A stretch of 64,000 bases of DNA from Micropterix aruncella (Eukaryota; Arthropoda; Insecta; Lepidoptera; Micropterigidae). Shown in pieces: positions 1 to 12,016 of the stretch (positions are counted from its first letter, which is position 1; each line of letters opens with the position of its first letter). The stretch covers positions 18,662,160-18,726,159 of the forward strand of contig OX155973.1 in the NCBI GenBank assembly GCA_944548615.1, given 5' to 3'. The position numbers and the translations under genes are program-made. The notes under the pieces were generated by a model. That model worked only from the letters and a program-made list of their open reading frames with translations. It ran no database searches and was not told the DNA's origin.

Positions 1-74
1 TGATGCCATATAGTTGTATAATATACGTTGCATACGTGGGACAAATGTACACACCAACGTGGAAGCGTCGCGCG

Positions 75-415
75 CGCTATGTATCGTATACACCTCGACT
101 CACGTGCACATCCGCCAGCTCGCTCCGCTGCACACCAGGCCACAGGATGTCCGGAATCCGTACCCGCGCAGTCTGCTTGACTAACGGACCACCAGCGCGG
201 GTATCGGGTATCAGCACAGCAATGCCGTCTCAATCCTTCACGATAAGGGGCCTAAGCATCTAACAATGAGTCTTGCCGCAGGGCGCAAAACCCTGCTACG
301 CCATATCCCGAAAGCCGGGACAACGGGCCCGGCTCACGCGAAATCCCACGAAAAGGCAAAATGCCTAGTGGAAGACGTCACGGTCCTATAGCAAGGCCCG
401 TCGACAGATATTTGA
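75..415. repeat. Dispersed repeat, copy 1
   Basis: This GC-richer stretch shares blocks with 50330-50610: 'cgctccgctgcacacc', 'gtacccgcgca', 'aaagccggg' and 'ggcccgtcgac', in the same order and orientation. That makes it one of at least two copies of an unnamed interspersed repeat. No open frame of interest is seen. Confidence 0.5.
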
Positions 416-2028
416 TTTGATTCTTAAACGTTGCGTACGTGAGCTCAGTCTCTCTCTATCCAAAATGAAGTCCATTATATTGCGCGTGACATTAGACCGA
501 TGCGTTATAGTTACCGACAAATACATACCGGTGTATTTGCAGGGACTTCATTTTTGTGTCAGGTATGGAATAATGCTGACGCCACGCGTTCTATTGTTAA
601 GCAGTCTGAACATTTGTTTCGAGTTCTTTATTGCACCCACTGTCTACTAATGAATTTTCAGCTTTTCCCCCAAAACACTCTGGGGGTACTGATTAAAATT
701 ATACCTTTCCTAGTATGCCAGCGCCAGGTGTCCCGGAGTCGGGCCTGCTGACTCTACCCCGGCATTCTGTGGTCAAAATAATGTTTGATATGAAAGTATT
801 AGCTTTTACAAAACTCTTGCATTTTTTTTTTCGCTGGCTTCCCAACTGCTCTATCTCATCGCTAGCACAGAATAACTATCTTTACACAGTGGTGGCATTT
901 TTTTAATTTCTTTATTTAAGAATTAATTACTATAAAACATTATTTGCTTACAAAAAATAATAGGAACCGAATGGCAAAACCTTAACCTTTTGCTTATTTG
1001 TTTCTGTCACCCAACTGGGACTAGCCCGTTCTAGGGTGGACAGTACTATAATATTACAGTCAAGTTTGCTTGATTGCTTACAAATGTACAAGTTTTAGTA
1101 AAAAGCTAATAACACTAAATTGCCCTAAAATGTGGTCTTCAAAATAAAATAAAAAATAATAATTATAATAAAAAAATACATAATAAAAGGCAATATAATA
1201 AATAAAATGCAATTCCATTATATAATCGGCAATAAATATAATATAAAATTCGATTAAATAATATAAATAAAGTTATATGTGAGAAAAGAAACAGTCATTA
1301 ATATTGAATATATGTTAAGTAATATAGGATTTAATACAGTTAAGTTAGGTAATATAGGATTTATAGGGTATAAGGGTGTTAATGGCAAAGCATATTTGGC
1401 GTAACTCTCAGAGCAGAGTGTTGCCCTAGAGAATTAAGCAGTCAATATTATAAAATTATAATAATACACACTCCCAGCTTACATTGTAGGAGTAAACGCG
1501 CCTGAAAGTTTTCGAAGTCAGTTTAAAGCCTTAATGTCCAAGGCAATGAGCAACTTTTTTGAGTCCAAATTTTAAATTAGTTCCTTATCGAGGGATTCAC
1601 TTTAAACCTTTTTTAAATTAATGCTTATATTTTTCAAAAAACTCATAAAACTACAATTCTTCAGATATGGTCATTCCCAGGTATCATGTCGCATTTAAAT
1701 TTAAATGGGGGACATCGCTGCATACTTTTAAAACCTAATATATTCTTAATTCCTTGAGAACAAACGCTTGCAAAAAAAAGTAAATTTTTTCCTCATAAAT
1801 TGTGCAATAATAAATAATGAAATAGGTATCGTAAAATTCTGGACGCGGGAAAGTTCCATGCGTCATGATGTGGTCATTGAGTTACTCTTTGTCTTTGTCA
1901 CCAGTTTACTCTTTGTCATCGGGGTCGAACTAAGTATGTAGTTGGTTTTGCCCTCTGCGAGGACAATGCACCAATTAAAAAGTGACTAAGTCATCCTAAC
2001 ATAACAAAATATAATATCATTGATTAAC
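416..2028. other. AT-rich intergenic DNA, no gene seen
   Basis: Mostly AT-rich sequence with short A/T runs (for example 1140-1270). Only short random frames are present, with no recognisable domain. I see nothing I can support here. Confidence 0.6.
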
Positions 2029-2403
2029 CAGGGTGAGTTTTATTTAACCGGCATCCTTCAAGGGGATGAATCAGTACGAGCTACTAATACTAACTTTTAA
2101 TAAATAAAAATGGTAAAAACAAATATTTTTGTTTATTTTTTTTTATTTGAAGAACTTGTCTGTTAAATAAAAGATTGACAAGCATTTGAGCACGCTGCGC
2201 CATCTATCGGTAGGTAAAATATCGCTAATAAGCAATATTATCGATGTTTTAACTACCGCTAGATAGCGCATCGTAAAAAATAAAATAATAATAATAATTT
2301 TGTTTATTTTTTATTTTCCGTCAATTTTTTAATAAAAGTTTCTCAGTAGCTCGTACTGATTCACCCCCTTAAGGGATGCCGGTTAATTTAAACTCACTCT
2401 GTA
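2029..2403. mobile_element. Foldback MITE (Tc1/mariner-like ends), copy 1
   Basis: The left end 'cagggtgagttttattta' with following 'ccggcatccttcaa' is mirrored at 2343-2401 by 'agtagctcgtactgattcac' and 'gatgccggttaattta', giving inverted arms of about 60 bp. The interior has no coding potential. A diverged relative with the same plan lies at 18013-18363. The family is inferred from the ACAGGGTGAG-type end; the TA target site is not clean on the left. Confidence 0.65.
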
Positions 2404-3164
2404 TATCGTATTAGTTTTATCAACGTCGTACTACAATCGTCCAAGCAGAATTTTAATACTAAACGCAACGTGTAGATGGCGCCCATACGTAAAACATATT
2501 AAGCTGCTATTATTACGTTCAATATAGCAAATTTTGTTGTAACAGTATGGCAGCGCACTGTAGATGGCGCTCTAAACAGGACTAGACGGTATAGAATAAT
2601 ACTCTAGTATCAAACGAATTGGCATAAAAATGTCAACTTTAAATTTGGTCAGGTTTATTTCAATTTGGACCCAAATTAATTTCATATTAATCGACCCAAA
2701 TTCGACTCTCTACGGTCGATTTTGTGAAACCAGATAGAATCGGTGCCGCAAGTAAATAACCGATAAATTGGTCAACTTTTAACCCCGCGTAACAATTTCT
2801 TGCTAGCATAAATTTCCATATCGCGTACGAACGAGTTGCTATGCCGCGATTTAACCATATTATTCAAAAACAATAAAATAATAATTCTCACAAAATTAGG
2901 CAATTTAAGAAATTGTTCATTGGATGAAGATAATACATAGTGGAGGGTCCAAGGATCGGGTTTTGGTATGCTTAGTTTTACGTTTACGGGCTCTTCATCG
3001 CCGGCGATCGATCACCCTTCATCCATTCATCATAAAAACAAAGCGTACACGCCGTGAAAATAGAATCAATCGATTCTTTGTGAAATCAAACGAAAAAGCA
3101 TTTACACCATAACGCATTGGGATCCATGGCTCCGGAGCCATGGCTGGGGAGCCAAAAAAAAGAG
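2404..3164. other. Intergenic DNA, no gene seen
   Basis: Contains two short similar phrases, 'gtgtagatggcgcccatac' near 2470 and 'ctgtagatggcgctctaaa' near 2561, but no gene or full element that I can define. Confidence 0.5.
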
Positions 3165-3415
3165 GGTGCCAGTCGCGGCGGCCAGAGTCGCCTAATCTGG
3201 TTGCAATTGGAAGAAAGGGCATGAGTGGAAGCCCGCTGGGTAACATACCTGGTTATCTCGCGCATAAGGCGTTGGCCTCTTAGGGGCATGTGTCGAAGCT
3301 TGACGGTGGACTGTTTTGTCCAAGTCTTCTGCGCTCACTTCACGGGAGATAGAACGACCAGTCGTTAAAACTTCCTGAGGTGACGGGTTCACCCGTTGTA
3401 GTTGACAACTCTAAT
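3165..3415 (+). mobile_element. Helitron-like repeat (family A), 3' part
   Basis: Shares the family A 3' sequence: 'tggttatctcgcgcataagg', 'ggactgttttgtccaagtct', then a small hairpin 'acgggttcacccgt' and the end 'gttgacaactctaa'. A hairpin shortly before a CTRR terminus is the hallmark of Helitron 3' ends, so I infer a non-autonomous Helitron. The 5' part is missing. Other copies are near 5.4, 9.0, 15, 16, 27, 33.7 and 60.5 kb. Confidence 0.55.
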
Positions 3416-4408
3416 TGTGCGATCGTATTTTGTTTATATATACGTCTATTCTACTCATCGTCAGAATGTTTGACAGCCCATGTTGCCGGTACGAATCGTA
3501 CACGATCGTAGCGAATGATCGTGTTTTGTTTAGATACGCGCGACTTCGATATGAGATAGCGTTATTAGCATTTAGAGCAGTCGAGGGGGGAAGGGGGGCG
3601 AGAATTCGACGGTCTAAGGGCCTCTGCATGGGTTAATCCGGAGCTGCACGCGAAGGATACAATAGATATGGAAACAGTTCGAAGAGGTTCTCCTGAGACG
3701 ACGTAACTGTCCCCAGATATCTGCGCCCTTGGCGATCGCCCCTAGCTACCGGCGTTTATTATCATTTATCACCAGCTGCGAGAACGTCGCTGTATAATAT
3801 ATTTTTGCGGGGGGTACATGAGCAGACGAGGACACGCTTATCAGCCCGTATAACTATCGTAGAACCGGTGATAACCGGATCTGTTATTCAGTATTCAGAA
3901 TAATTCTGTTATCAGTGTACACAGCGAGACCGTTCCCTTATCGCGGAGCAAAGTTTACAATGAGCTTATGAAACGTTGCGGAATCTCCTCGATTTAAATA
4001 CAATATTTATTATCGCGGGCTATTTTAGAATTTGCCAAAAAAACATATTGTATGCGGCTTATTTTGGGTTAATATAAGATGACACTACGATGATAGAGTT
4101 TGGCGCCTGGTCTTATAATAATGCAAGGGTCCTGCAAAAATATTTTCGAATGGGTTCATATGTCCCATCGGTCTATAACTCATATAGTTTATGCACATCA
4201 GTCTTGGTTAAGGGTTCAATAAAACAACATAATACCCTTGTATTTGTGTTTTGTCTTGTATTTTTAAATTGTAAATTGTAAATAATTTGTAAATTGTCTT
4301 GTATTTTTAAACCAGTATGTCGCTACCCCCTATGGGGTTCGCGATCCACTGGTTTAAACGCACCCATGATCGCTTTCCACTGGTTGAAAAGCACTACCTT
4401 ATAATATC
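3416..4408. other. Intergenic DNA with a short hairpin, no gene seen
   Basis: Short frames only. Around 4306-4357 'taaaccagt' and 'actggttta' flank a small inner hairpin. Nothing else is recognised. Confidence 0.5.
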
Positions 4409-4410
4409 AC

Positions 4411-5224
4411 TTTAACCTCTTGTGATTAAACCGGCGAGGATGTGGAGGGTCAATTTGACCCTGCTCATTTTGTTTTGTGTACAGTATTTTGTCCAGCGGT
4501 CGTACGCTGGCGAACTTTTCAGTAGCTGGAGCTATTGAATTTTCCTTCCCTCTGCGAGCTACCACTCAGTCGGCCTCCGCCTGTGGATGAATATAGAAGA
4601 GTGCGAATGAAAAAGGGTATTTACGACCCTTCCACAACCACGACGTAGCAATTTTGTGCCATTTTTCAAGGCATTATTTTTCAAACAATTGGCCTCTGAC
4701 AGTGTTCTTTGCAATGCTGAATATGTATGTTTATGATGAATATATATGAATGTTTGCGAAAGGTGTCATTCTTACATTTGTCAAGACAACAACAACAAAA
4801 ACAACACATTGTTACGTTCTGTCAACCGTGTGCTAAGGCGAGAGATGATTAACATCTTAAAATAGATACTAAAATAGTAATTTTGTGATAAGAAATAATT
4901 GATCTCTATAAAGTGCCTTAAAAAATAGTAATTTAATAAAATAGCTTGTTTTTGTTGATTTAAAAAAAAATGTAAAGAAGAGTCCTGTTTAAGTTGATTA
5001 TTTTTTATACTTTTTATATGTTCAAAATAATAAAACGTGTCTAAGCATAATGATATTTTTTTAATAAAAAATATTTATTTAGTAACGTATTCGTAAGTTT
5101 CATTTCCGACGTGTTTTTATTACATACCAATAAATACTTTAAAAAATTAAATGAAATACAGGGTCATCAGGACCCTCCACATTCTTACAGTACCCTATTT
5201 GTTCCACATCCTCGTAAGGTTAAA
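4411..5224. mobile_element. TTAA-flanked non-autonomous transposon (piggyBac-like)
   Basis: The left end reads TTAACCT... followed by 'gaggatgtggagggtc' and 'gaccctg'. The right end carries 'cagggtc', 'gaccctccacat', 'tccacatcctcg' and 'aggttaa' in inverse order, so both ends are TTAA plus an inverted repeat with nested sub-terminal inverted motifs. This is the piggyBac plan. The roughly 800-bp AT-rich interior has no transposase frame. Confidence 0.55.
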
Positions 5225-5404
5225 CCTCGACGATTCTTAAAAATTTAGCACTCCAAATTAGTCTATGGTCCATTTGATTTACATGAGCCGTAGACAAATT
5301 TAGCATGCCACTTTTTTCAAGAATTGGCCCCCTTTGCATTAATCTTGTATGGGAGAGGCAAAATGGAATCAAATTTGTTTGTAAAAAAATTTGTTAGCAA
5401 TCAA

Positions 5405-5990
5405 GAGCGGCTGTCACAAGGTAAACAATCGCCCTCGCTCCGTAGGAAACAATACTGTTTCCAGACTCCCCTGGCTTTCAGTCGGAATGCACAATCGAAT
5501 GGCTGACGCCTCACGTTGCAGAAACCGTCCAGGAGAACCCAAAGGTTGACTCCTAAGGGAAACTGTGCCGCAGGCCAGAGCCCTACCCGGGCTCGCACTT
5601 CTGCGTGGAGGCCGCCGGATAGGTCTTGACCCGTGAATTTGGCCGACCTTAAACGCATGGGTCTTAGTGGCCTAACTGTAAAAGGGCCCATTACCTCTCT
5701 ACAGTACAGTACAACTAGAGTTGTCAACTACAACGGGCGAACCCGTCACCTCAGGACGTTTTAAAGATTAGTCGTGTAGTTTTAACGATTAATCTCCCTG
5801 GAGTGAGCGCAGAAGACTTTTGACAAAACAGTCCACCGTCAAGCTCCGCCACATGCCCGTAATAGGGCAAAGCCTTAACAGCGAGATAGCCAGGAGTGTT
5901 ACCCAGCGGACTTACACTCACGCCCTTACTTCCAATTGCGACCAGATTACTCCTCGCCTCCTCATGCGGAAGCCAACCCTGGGTGACGCA
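5405..5990 (-). mobile_element. Helitron-like repeat (family A), long copy
   Basis: Reverse-orientation copy. On the minus strand it runs from the 'gggcccattacctctc' area through to the hairpin 'acgggttcgcccgt' and ends ...CTAGT (plus strand 'acaactagagttgtcaac' near 5709). The internal order is rearranged relative to the 60.6-61.1 kb copy: the 3' terminal block sits between the 5' block (5405-5700) and the middle block (5790-5990). It is therefore either a tandem head-to-tail pair of partial copies or a rearranged copy. No functional coding sequence. Confidence 0.55.
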
Positions 5991-6250
5991 GTCCTGTCTT
6001 GGTGGAACTTAAAACGGGCTGTCGTAATTGAATGCATATACAAAATTTCGTGTCTGTGCTGTTGACCGTTGAGGAGTCCCCTCGTCAGGAGCCAATCCTG
6101 GGTGTAGCAGCCATGTCATGGTAAAACTTAGAACAAGATATCATAACTGAATGAGTATACAAACTTTCGTGTCTGTGCTATTGACTGTTGAGGAGTCTCC
6201 TCGTCGGAAGCCAACCCAGGGTGTAGAATCAGGTCATGCTTAGCATTAAA
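5968..6250. repeat. Tandem repeat, 119-bp unit, about 2.4 copies
   Basis: Units start at 5968, 6087 and 6206 with 'ggaagccaaccctggg', 'aggagccaatcctggg' and 'ggaagccaacccaggg'. Each contains a 'tgtctgtgct.ttgac.gttgaggagt' stretch. Unit divergence is about 20 percent by eye. Confidence 0.8.
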
Positions 6251-6389
6251 AAAATACATTGTCATCGGAATTGAACCATACACGGCAGAGTTCTGTGGTA
6301 ACAAATATAAAAAATATATATACCGAATTGATAACCTTCTCCTTTTTTGAAGTCAGTTAATAACAAAATGTTAAGATAAGAATCAATCT

Positions 6390-7448
6390 ATAATGGAGCT
6401 GTCGGCAAAAGTTAGGAAACTCACGTATATTTTCAAATACCTTAGGGGCATTCTGGACCAAAAGACACTTAAGATAGTATACCATGCCCTGTGCCAATCA
6501 TGCTACCTCCCTAACCTATGGGATCATAGGGTGGGGAGGTGCAGCGAAAATTCATATGGAGCCCTTGATTAGAGCTCAAAAGCTAATACTTAAAATTATA
6601 AAGAGAAAGCCTTGGAGATACTCTTCAGATGATCTCTACAGAGAATATAACGTGCTAGATGTACCACAACTATACGTGAAAACGGCGCTCTGTGAGTATC
6701 AAACTAATTTAGAGACCGCAATAAGAACCCAGCGAACAATATGCACGCGGCAATCTCGAACTATACATTTTGACGTCCCTCGAATGCAGACCACTTTTGG
6801 GCAGAGGCATTTTGTGTACATAGCCCCCAGGATCTTTAATATGCTAGATGAAGATTTAAAAATGTATGTGCCGAAGTCTTCTTCTTCTTTTAAAGCCAAA
6901 ATTGATTCCTGGCTAAAACATGACGCCCGGCAAAATATCCACAAATTAATATACCTAGACAATTATCCCTGACATTTCTTATTATTATTATTATTTTCTT
7001 TGACTTTTTTTTATTTTTATTTATTACTATTACTTATTCATAAATTTTGGTGACTATTGTTTGATATCATTTGACATTTTATTTTATTTTTATTTTATTA
7101 ACACGATTATTTATTTTTGTGGTTTATTTCCTATTGTGATCATTAGTTAGTGATTATTAGTAATAATTTGTAATGGTGACGGGATTATATATATATATTT
7201 CTTTTCCTTTTTATTTTTTTTTTATTCATTGCCGAATATATGTGATATAAAAACTAGAGAGCTAGCTGCCCTGGAACAAGTCCTGGCACTTAGTTGGGCA
7301 GCAGCAGTACTTAAATGCTAATGCTTATATCGGCCGTGTTTAATTTTAATTTTAATTATATATATTTTTTTATTGATATGATTATTAGTGATACTTATGC
7401 ACTTGTAAATGAATTGTTAAATTAAATAAATAAATAAATAAATAAATC
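6390..7448 (+). mobile_element. 5'-truncated LINE 3' end
   Basis: A Jockey/CR1-type non-LTR retrotransposon end. The frame at 6390-6510 (MELSAKVRKLTYIF..., ...DQKTLKIVYHALC) shifts into the 6484-6972 frame, which reads YGIIGWGGAAK and then the conserved post-RT segment ending in a stop at 6972. These segments belong to the C-terminal region of LINE reverse transcriptases; the catalytic domain is missing. A 3' UTR of about 470 bp ends in (TAAA)n at 7424-7446, as expected for such a tail. One frameshift near 6510 shows it is dead. Confidence 0.75.
6484..6972 (+). pseudogene. LINE reverse transcriptase C-terminal fragment
   Basis: 162 residues, recognised by the 'YGIIGWGG' motif and the downstream thumb-like region with a terminal 'FKAKIDSWLKHDAR'. 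It lacks all catalytic RT motifs and any endonuclease. The frame upstream was lost by an indel near 6510, so the true fragment starts before this ORF does. It is the coding part of the LINE end described at 6390-7448. It would have no activity. Confidence 0.75.
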
Positions 7449-7898
7449 CAATATTTTTCTAAGTGTAATCATGTTTTTTTTTCCAAAAATTCCTTATAGC
7501 AATTTTCCTTCATGTCAAATTATTGCATATAAGTTGTGTAATATTTCAGGACTGATAAATTGTAATATCTATTTATCTCATCTACATTTACAAAAGTCCA
7601 AAACCTGAAATCACCGGGACATTATCTGACACGATGGAATTTTTATGCATGCTGCAGATAATAATCATCTGATTACAGTATCTTTCATTCACATTGATTG
7701 GGGAGTTAGGTAATTGCTTTGTTATCCAGTCTGATCCAGATTATCACATAGTATACAAGTTTCCAAAATTGAGCATCTTTTTTTTCAAAATAAAATGTTC
7801 ATGAAGCAGTTTCGCGGCTACTGCCATATCCGAATGGTGAGTCTTTTTTTTTAAAAAGTTTTCTGTCTGTCGTATCTTACCGTAAGTTTATGATCAAT
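7449..7898. other. Intergenic DNA, no gene seen
   Basis: AT-rich single-copy-looking sequence with no recognised feature. Confidence 0.5.
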
Positions 7899-8293
7899 GG
7901 GCCCGATTGCGTTTCTTCGTGAACTAAAATAGGAACTTATGTAGTTCAACCGAACGAGACAGAGCAATAATTCCGTTACCACGTTATACGTGGTAACGGA
8001 GTTATTGTGTAACGGTAACGTTACACGTTACCATATTATAACAAATTCCGTAAGAACGGAATATGAAATGAACTATCGTCGATTTTCCCTCACCAAAACT
8101 ACCTGTCGAACTTATAGACGCCCGAATAAGTTTGAAATCATTTCGTGCAGTGTTCGATTCAGCTGATTTATCTTAGGTGGGTAGTTTTAATCCGCAAACG
8201 TGACAACCGTTCATTTCACATTCCGCTTACGGCTCTGTCTCGTTCACACGGATTAATTTCTGAATTTAGTTCAAGAGAAACGCAATCGAGCCC
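7899..8293. mobile_element. Foldback MITE with 'gggcccgattgcgtttc' ends, copy 1
   Basis: The left end 'gggcccgattgcgtttcttc' plus 'gtgaactaaaat' is mirrored by the right end 'tagttcaagagaaacgcaat' plus 'cgagccc'. Further inward 'gaacgagacagagcaa' pairs with 'ctctgtctcgttcaca'. The whole element is therefore close to one long inverted repeat. A second, larger copy is at 37988-38913 in a GLIS gene intron. Confidence 0.7.
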
Positions 8294-8949
8294 AATAACT
8301 TTCATACTCTGGGAACTGCTCTAAAAGACAATGAAATAAGGCTTAATTAATTGACTTGTAAAGTTGATAACCACAGACAAATACATAACATAATTTATTT
8401 AGCAACTTTGATTGTTCAAATAATATCTTTTTTAAAATCATATTTGTTCATTATGATCATGGTTAACATTTTTTTTATTTTAAATTTTATTTGTATTGTC
8501 CAACTAATAAGGATTAATAGCAACTATTAGTGTATGCATTCTTTCAAATTTATTATGTTTGTTTCTTTAGTTAATTTTATATGATATTATTTGAAATTTT
8601 AAAGTTTAGTTTTATGAGGATGTTAAGATTTTTTTTGTTAAAAAAAATCAAAATAAAATAAAATAAACAAAATTAGTAGAAAATTAAGTATAAATAATTT
8701 GTTAAAAAAATAAAAAATATCTGTTTTTTATTTTATTTTATTATGCATTAGGGTATAAGTTTGCGCGATGGCATACTATGTTTTGGCAGCTGGGATTTTA
8801 CTTAGAAACGCAAAGATGGCATTTCAAACATTGATTAATATTCACTTATGTGCAGTAGCTCAATATATAGCATTCTAAACACGCCCGTATGGTATACTAT
8901 CTCAAAATAAAATACGCGAACCCGAAATAACGCGAACCGTTAGCATTAC
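8294..8949. other. AT-rich intergenic DNA, no gene seen
   Basis: Contains A/T-rich inverted runs around 8640-8745 ('aaaataaaataaaataaac' against 'ttttattttattttatta'). No coding signal. Confidence 0.5.
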
Positions 8950-9362
8950 GCGCAGGTTAACCTTACGGCAACTGCTTTTGAAACTACCAATCGGATACCT
9001 GATACCAGGAAAGAGCCGAGCAAAGCATGCCGTGGCCCGCGATAGATTCGTTAGACACCCAAACACCTCTACGCAAGGGAGATGACCGCGCAAGCGACCT
9101 CGAACCCGTAACCATTTGGGAGACCGGAGAAATCTGGCCGAAACTGGTAGCCAGGGGGCCAGGAGGCTCCACTGGGTTACCTTCCTAGTGCCTCGCTGTA
9201 AGGAGTTGGCCTTCGACGGGCTTGTTGGCTTTGCTGTGCGGTAGGTTTGTATTGGCCCCAAGTCTTCTACGCGAACCTCATGGTAGACAGAACAATCATT
9301 ATCGTTAAAACATCCTGGGGTGACGGGTTTTCCCGTTGTAGTGGACACCTCCAACTGTCTCA
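8950..9362 (+). mobile_element. Helitron-like repeat (family A), diverged copy
   Basis: Shares 'gatgccgtggcccgcgatag'-like, 'gcaagcgacctcgaac', 'taaggagttggcc' and the terminal hairpin block 'gtgacgggttttcccgttgt' with other family A copies, but is clearly older. The open frames on its minus strand are not conserved among copies and are not genes. Confidence 0.55.
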
Positions 9363-9884
9363 AAAATGTGTTCATGTAATATTCATGTAATAATACAATC
9401 TCACCAAAAACTCAGATAAGACGAGATAGCATACAGATAGTTTAAGGGATTTCTATCCATTTTTTGTTTAAGTTCATTGGTGTTCAATAATTTCAATACA
9501 TGTGATCTGAGCACGTGGGCGAGGGACCAAGATCATTGACGCGGCCCGTACCCTACTCTGAGTTTTTATCAATATTGTGCTAAAACCGCGTTTACTCTCG
9601 ATGACAACCAACGAATGAAATGAAAATTAAATGAAATAAGCTTAGTTACTATGCAATAATGTTTACAATATCATGCAATGGTATTATCTAATTATTATCA
9701 TTTCGTACAAAATGATATTTTCGTAGAATTATTTACTGCTATTAAAATTTAATTAAATTGATAAACGCACATTTCGATATTTAATGCAGTCATTACTGGC
9801 TGGGTAAATTCAGATATGATTAATTCAGCATAAATTAATTAGAACTGCATCAGGAAACAGAAAAAATGACATTGATTAAAAAAA
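9363..9884. other. Intergenic DNA, no gene seen
   Basis: AT-rich sequence without recognisable feature. Confidence 0.5.
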
Positions 9885-10290
9885 AACGGTCGTTAAAAAA
9901 ATGATTTACGAAAATGATCGTTTGTGCCACCCCAAGACTTTTCCGGCAAGCAGACAAGCCCCCCTTCACCCCGGGTCCAATCCTTCCACCCCCCCCCCCC
10001 CCCAACCCGAGCTAAACCTTTCCAAACCCCCAAACCACCCCTCCCCTCAACAACTACCCTCGCCCCCGATAGTGATTCCGTCATGTGATTATGGTCGCAA
10101 ATATAGTATTGTTGTGGTATTTTTACTATTTCCGTGGTATTCAAATCGTTATGATGTCATATTTCTATATTTGTGGTATTTTTGTAGTATTTCCGTGGCA
10201 TTAAAATGGCTATTTTCCAATATGATGTATTATTTTCTTATACGGCGTAATTTAAAAATCATGTGTGTCGCTTGTATAATAGATATACTA
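9885..10290 (+). repeat. Repeat family C, 5' half
   Basis: Parallels 23636-23870: a 'cggt/ctgt..cactcc' head, 'aagtagacaagccccc', a poly-C run, 'ttccgtggtatt.aaatgg', then 'gtgtcgctt.t..gatata'. A poly-C tract of 14 lies near 9992. The 3' half of this copy is missing here; a separate 3' half is at 12010-12240. Non-coding, probably a non-autonomous transposon. Confidence 0.55.
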
Positions 10291-11022
10291 CCGTCAAATA
10301 CGGCATTTTTACCATAATATTAAAGAAAAAACGTTATAAATCGAAAACCAAACCATTTAGGATTAGCCTATGATTTTTAATCGATAGATGTGTATAACTT
10401 TATATAAATTCCCTGCGGCTTTTAAAGTCCAAAATAACTGAAGCAGCAACAAAACATGGTATAGGTAAAGAAGCCAACAAAATGGTAACTTTACATATAC
10501 AGTATTTCTTCGTACAATAGAGCCTCTATATCTGAAAATGGTAAATATACCATTCCTCTATTAGTTCTTTAATTGTATACGTGGGTATGTAAACAAAAAT
10601 GCTTTACACTGGGCAACACTGGCTGGTAGGTAAAGATGACAAGGATTTCAATTAAATTTTCATACTAATTTAATTTTTTCACCCAGGGCTGCTACCATCA
10701 GTTCAAAAAATTTACTCTTTAATAAAATTTAAAAAATGTCTTATGAAACTACATAAATTGCGGAACCTAGATACTATTCATACTGTTGTGTAAGTTGTAA
10801 TTATTAGCCTATAAGTTCACCTAAAAAGCAAATAAATAAATAAAACAAAACCCAAATTTAAGTATGCAATCGTTTAAAATATTGTGACAACCCTGGCTAC
10901 AGGTAAAGATGCCACTGTGACAACTGTGGCAACTTTACCTAACATCAACTATCATTATCTATGAAAATTTCTCTTAAAATTGTATAGCAATGTCTATATT
11001 AACAGCTTCCACGTCTTCTTAA
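10291..11022. other. Unclassified repetitive DNA with GGTAAAG motifs
   Basis: The phrase 'ggtaaagatg' or 'ggtaaagaagcc' recurs at about 10465, 10628 and 10902. At 10902-10940 'ggtaaagatgccac' and 'gtggcaactttacc' form an inverted pair. Further copies at 11902-11940 lie beyond the TTAA element, so this may be an older element split by that insertion. No gene. Confidence 0.35.
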
Positions 11023-11649
11023 TTAAACCCTTCGGCTACGTAACGATCAAATTTGGTTGCACATCAGAACGGCTTGCTCCCGGAGCGCACAGTAATATTA
11101 TTCGAACGCATCCTAAAATCCATACCAAATATCTCATTACTACCATAGATACATAGACGGCCGCTAGAATAATTTCGCGCGTCATTTCGTGGATATTTCT
11201 GGTAAAATTCCATTGTCAAACAACACTATATTTTTTTTCGAGAAATCATCAAACTTCTTAATGGTTTTATATCTAAATATTTTTGTATGTAAATAAGAAA
11301 AACGAAATATTGTATTTGATAGAGAATCTAATAAAGATTACGATAGTATCTACAATTTTTAAATTGGGTTACGTATTTTTCCGTAAGCCAAGTACAAGTT
11401 AGAAATGCCGAGTTTTTTCACTTTTTCGACTTTCTCATATTTATTCACAATTATCTAATTGTTTTACAAAATGATATTTCAATATTCTATTTACAAAATT
11501 TCAATGCGATAATTGCGCAGTTATTATTTTATGATTGCTATAGTAGTTCCATAGTTATATTACTTTTTGGTGATCGCGGCGATATTGCAAGAAATTCCAA
11601 TAAATTGCCGCGGTCTGCTATGAAATTATGCCGCTACTCGAAGGGTTAA
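11023..11649. mobile_element. TTAA-flanked MITE (piggyBac-like), old 627-bp copy
   Basis: Begins TTAAACCCTTCGG and ends CTCGAAGGGTTAA. The interior from about 11400 matches the two 306-bp elements at 61626 and 62572 ('ttacaaaatgatatttcaat' and the flanking region). It is longer and far more diverged than those, so it is an older relative or a different subfamily. No coding sequence. Confidence 0.65.
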
Positions 11650-11970
11650 GGATGTTTTATTTAATATATATGAATTCTACTTACCTTCGTTAATGAAATC
11701 CACTAGAAAAACGAAAATTTCAACAAAATTCTGATGTAACAAGTGTCTCGCAAGTAACAATAAACGTCGATAACTTGCAAATTTTACCAGTACACAAAAA
11801 AGATGTATGAACACTGGCTCATCACAAAACTACCAACGGGTCTATGGAATACTTACTAATTGTAACTTATAATAAAACTGAATTTGATTCATACAAGTCA
11901 GTGGTAGGTAAAGTTAACAAGAAAAGGTAAAGATGCCGTGGTTGACGGTAACCAAAATTTTACAATGTGG

Positions 11971-12016
11971 TGCGTCGTTGGGCAATCGGCCCAATCGGGC
12001 AATCGGCCCAACGACG
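11971..12016. repeat. GC-rich hairpin with repeated loop
   Basis: 'gcgtcgttgggc' and 'gcccaacgacgc' form perfect 12-bp arms. The 22-base loop is made of the alternating phrases 'aatcggccc' and 'aatcgggc'. It sits at the junction with a family C 3' half. Confidence 0.7.

Noticed and set aside
3186..3410. tRNA gene or tRNA-derived SINE in family A
   Set aside because: The A-box-like 'gcataaggcgttggcctc' and B-box-like 'gggttcaccc' are about 130 bases apart, too far for a tRNA or ordinary tRNA-SINE promoter; no cloverleaf seen.
8902..9375. 157-codon minus-strand ORF
   Set aside because: It lies wholly within a family A (Helitron-like) repeat, and its frame is not kept in other copies.
9901..10317. 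Proline-rich 138-codon ORF
   Set aside because: The prolines come from a poly-C tract inside repeat family C.
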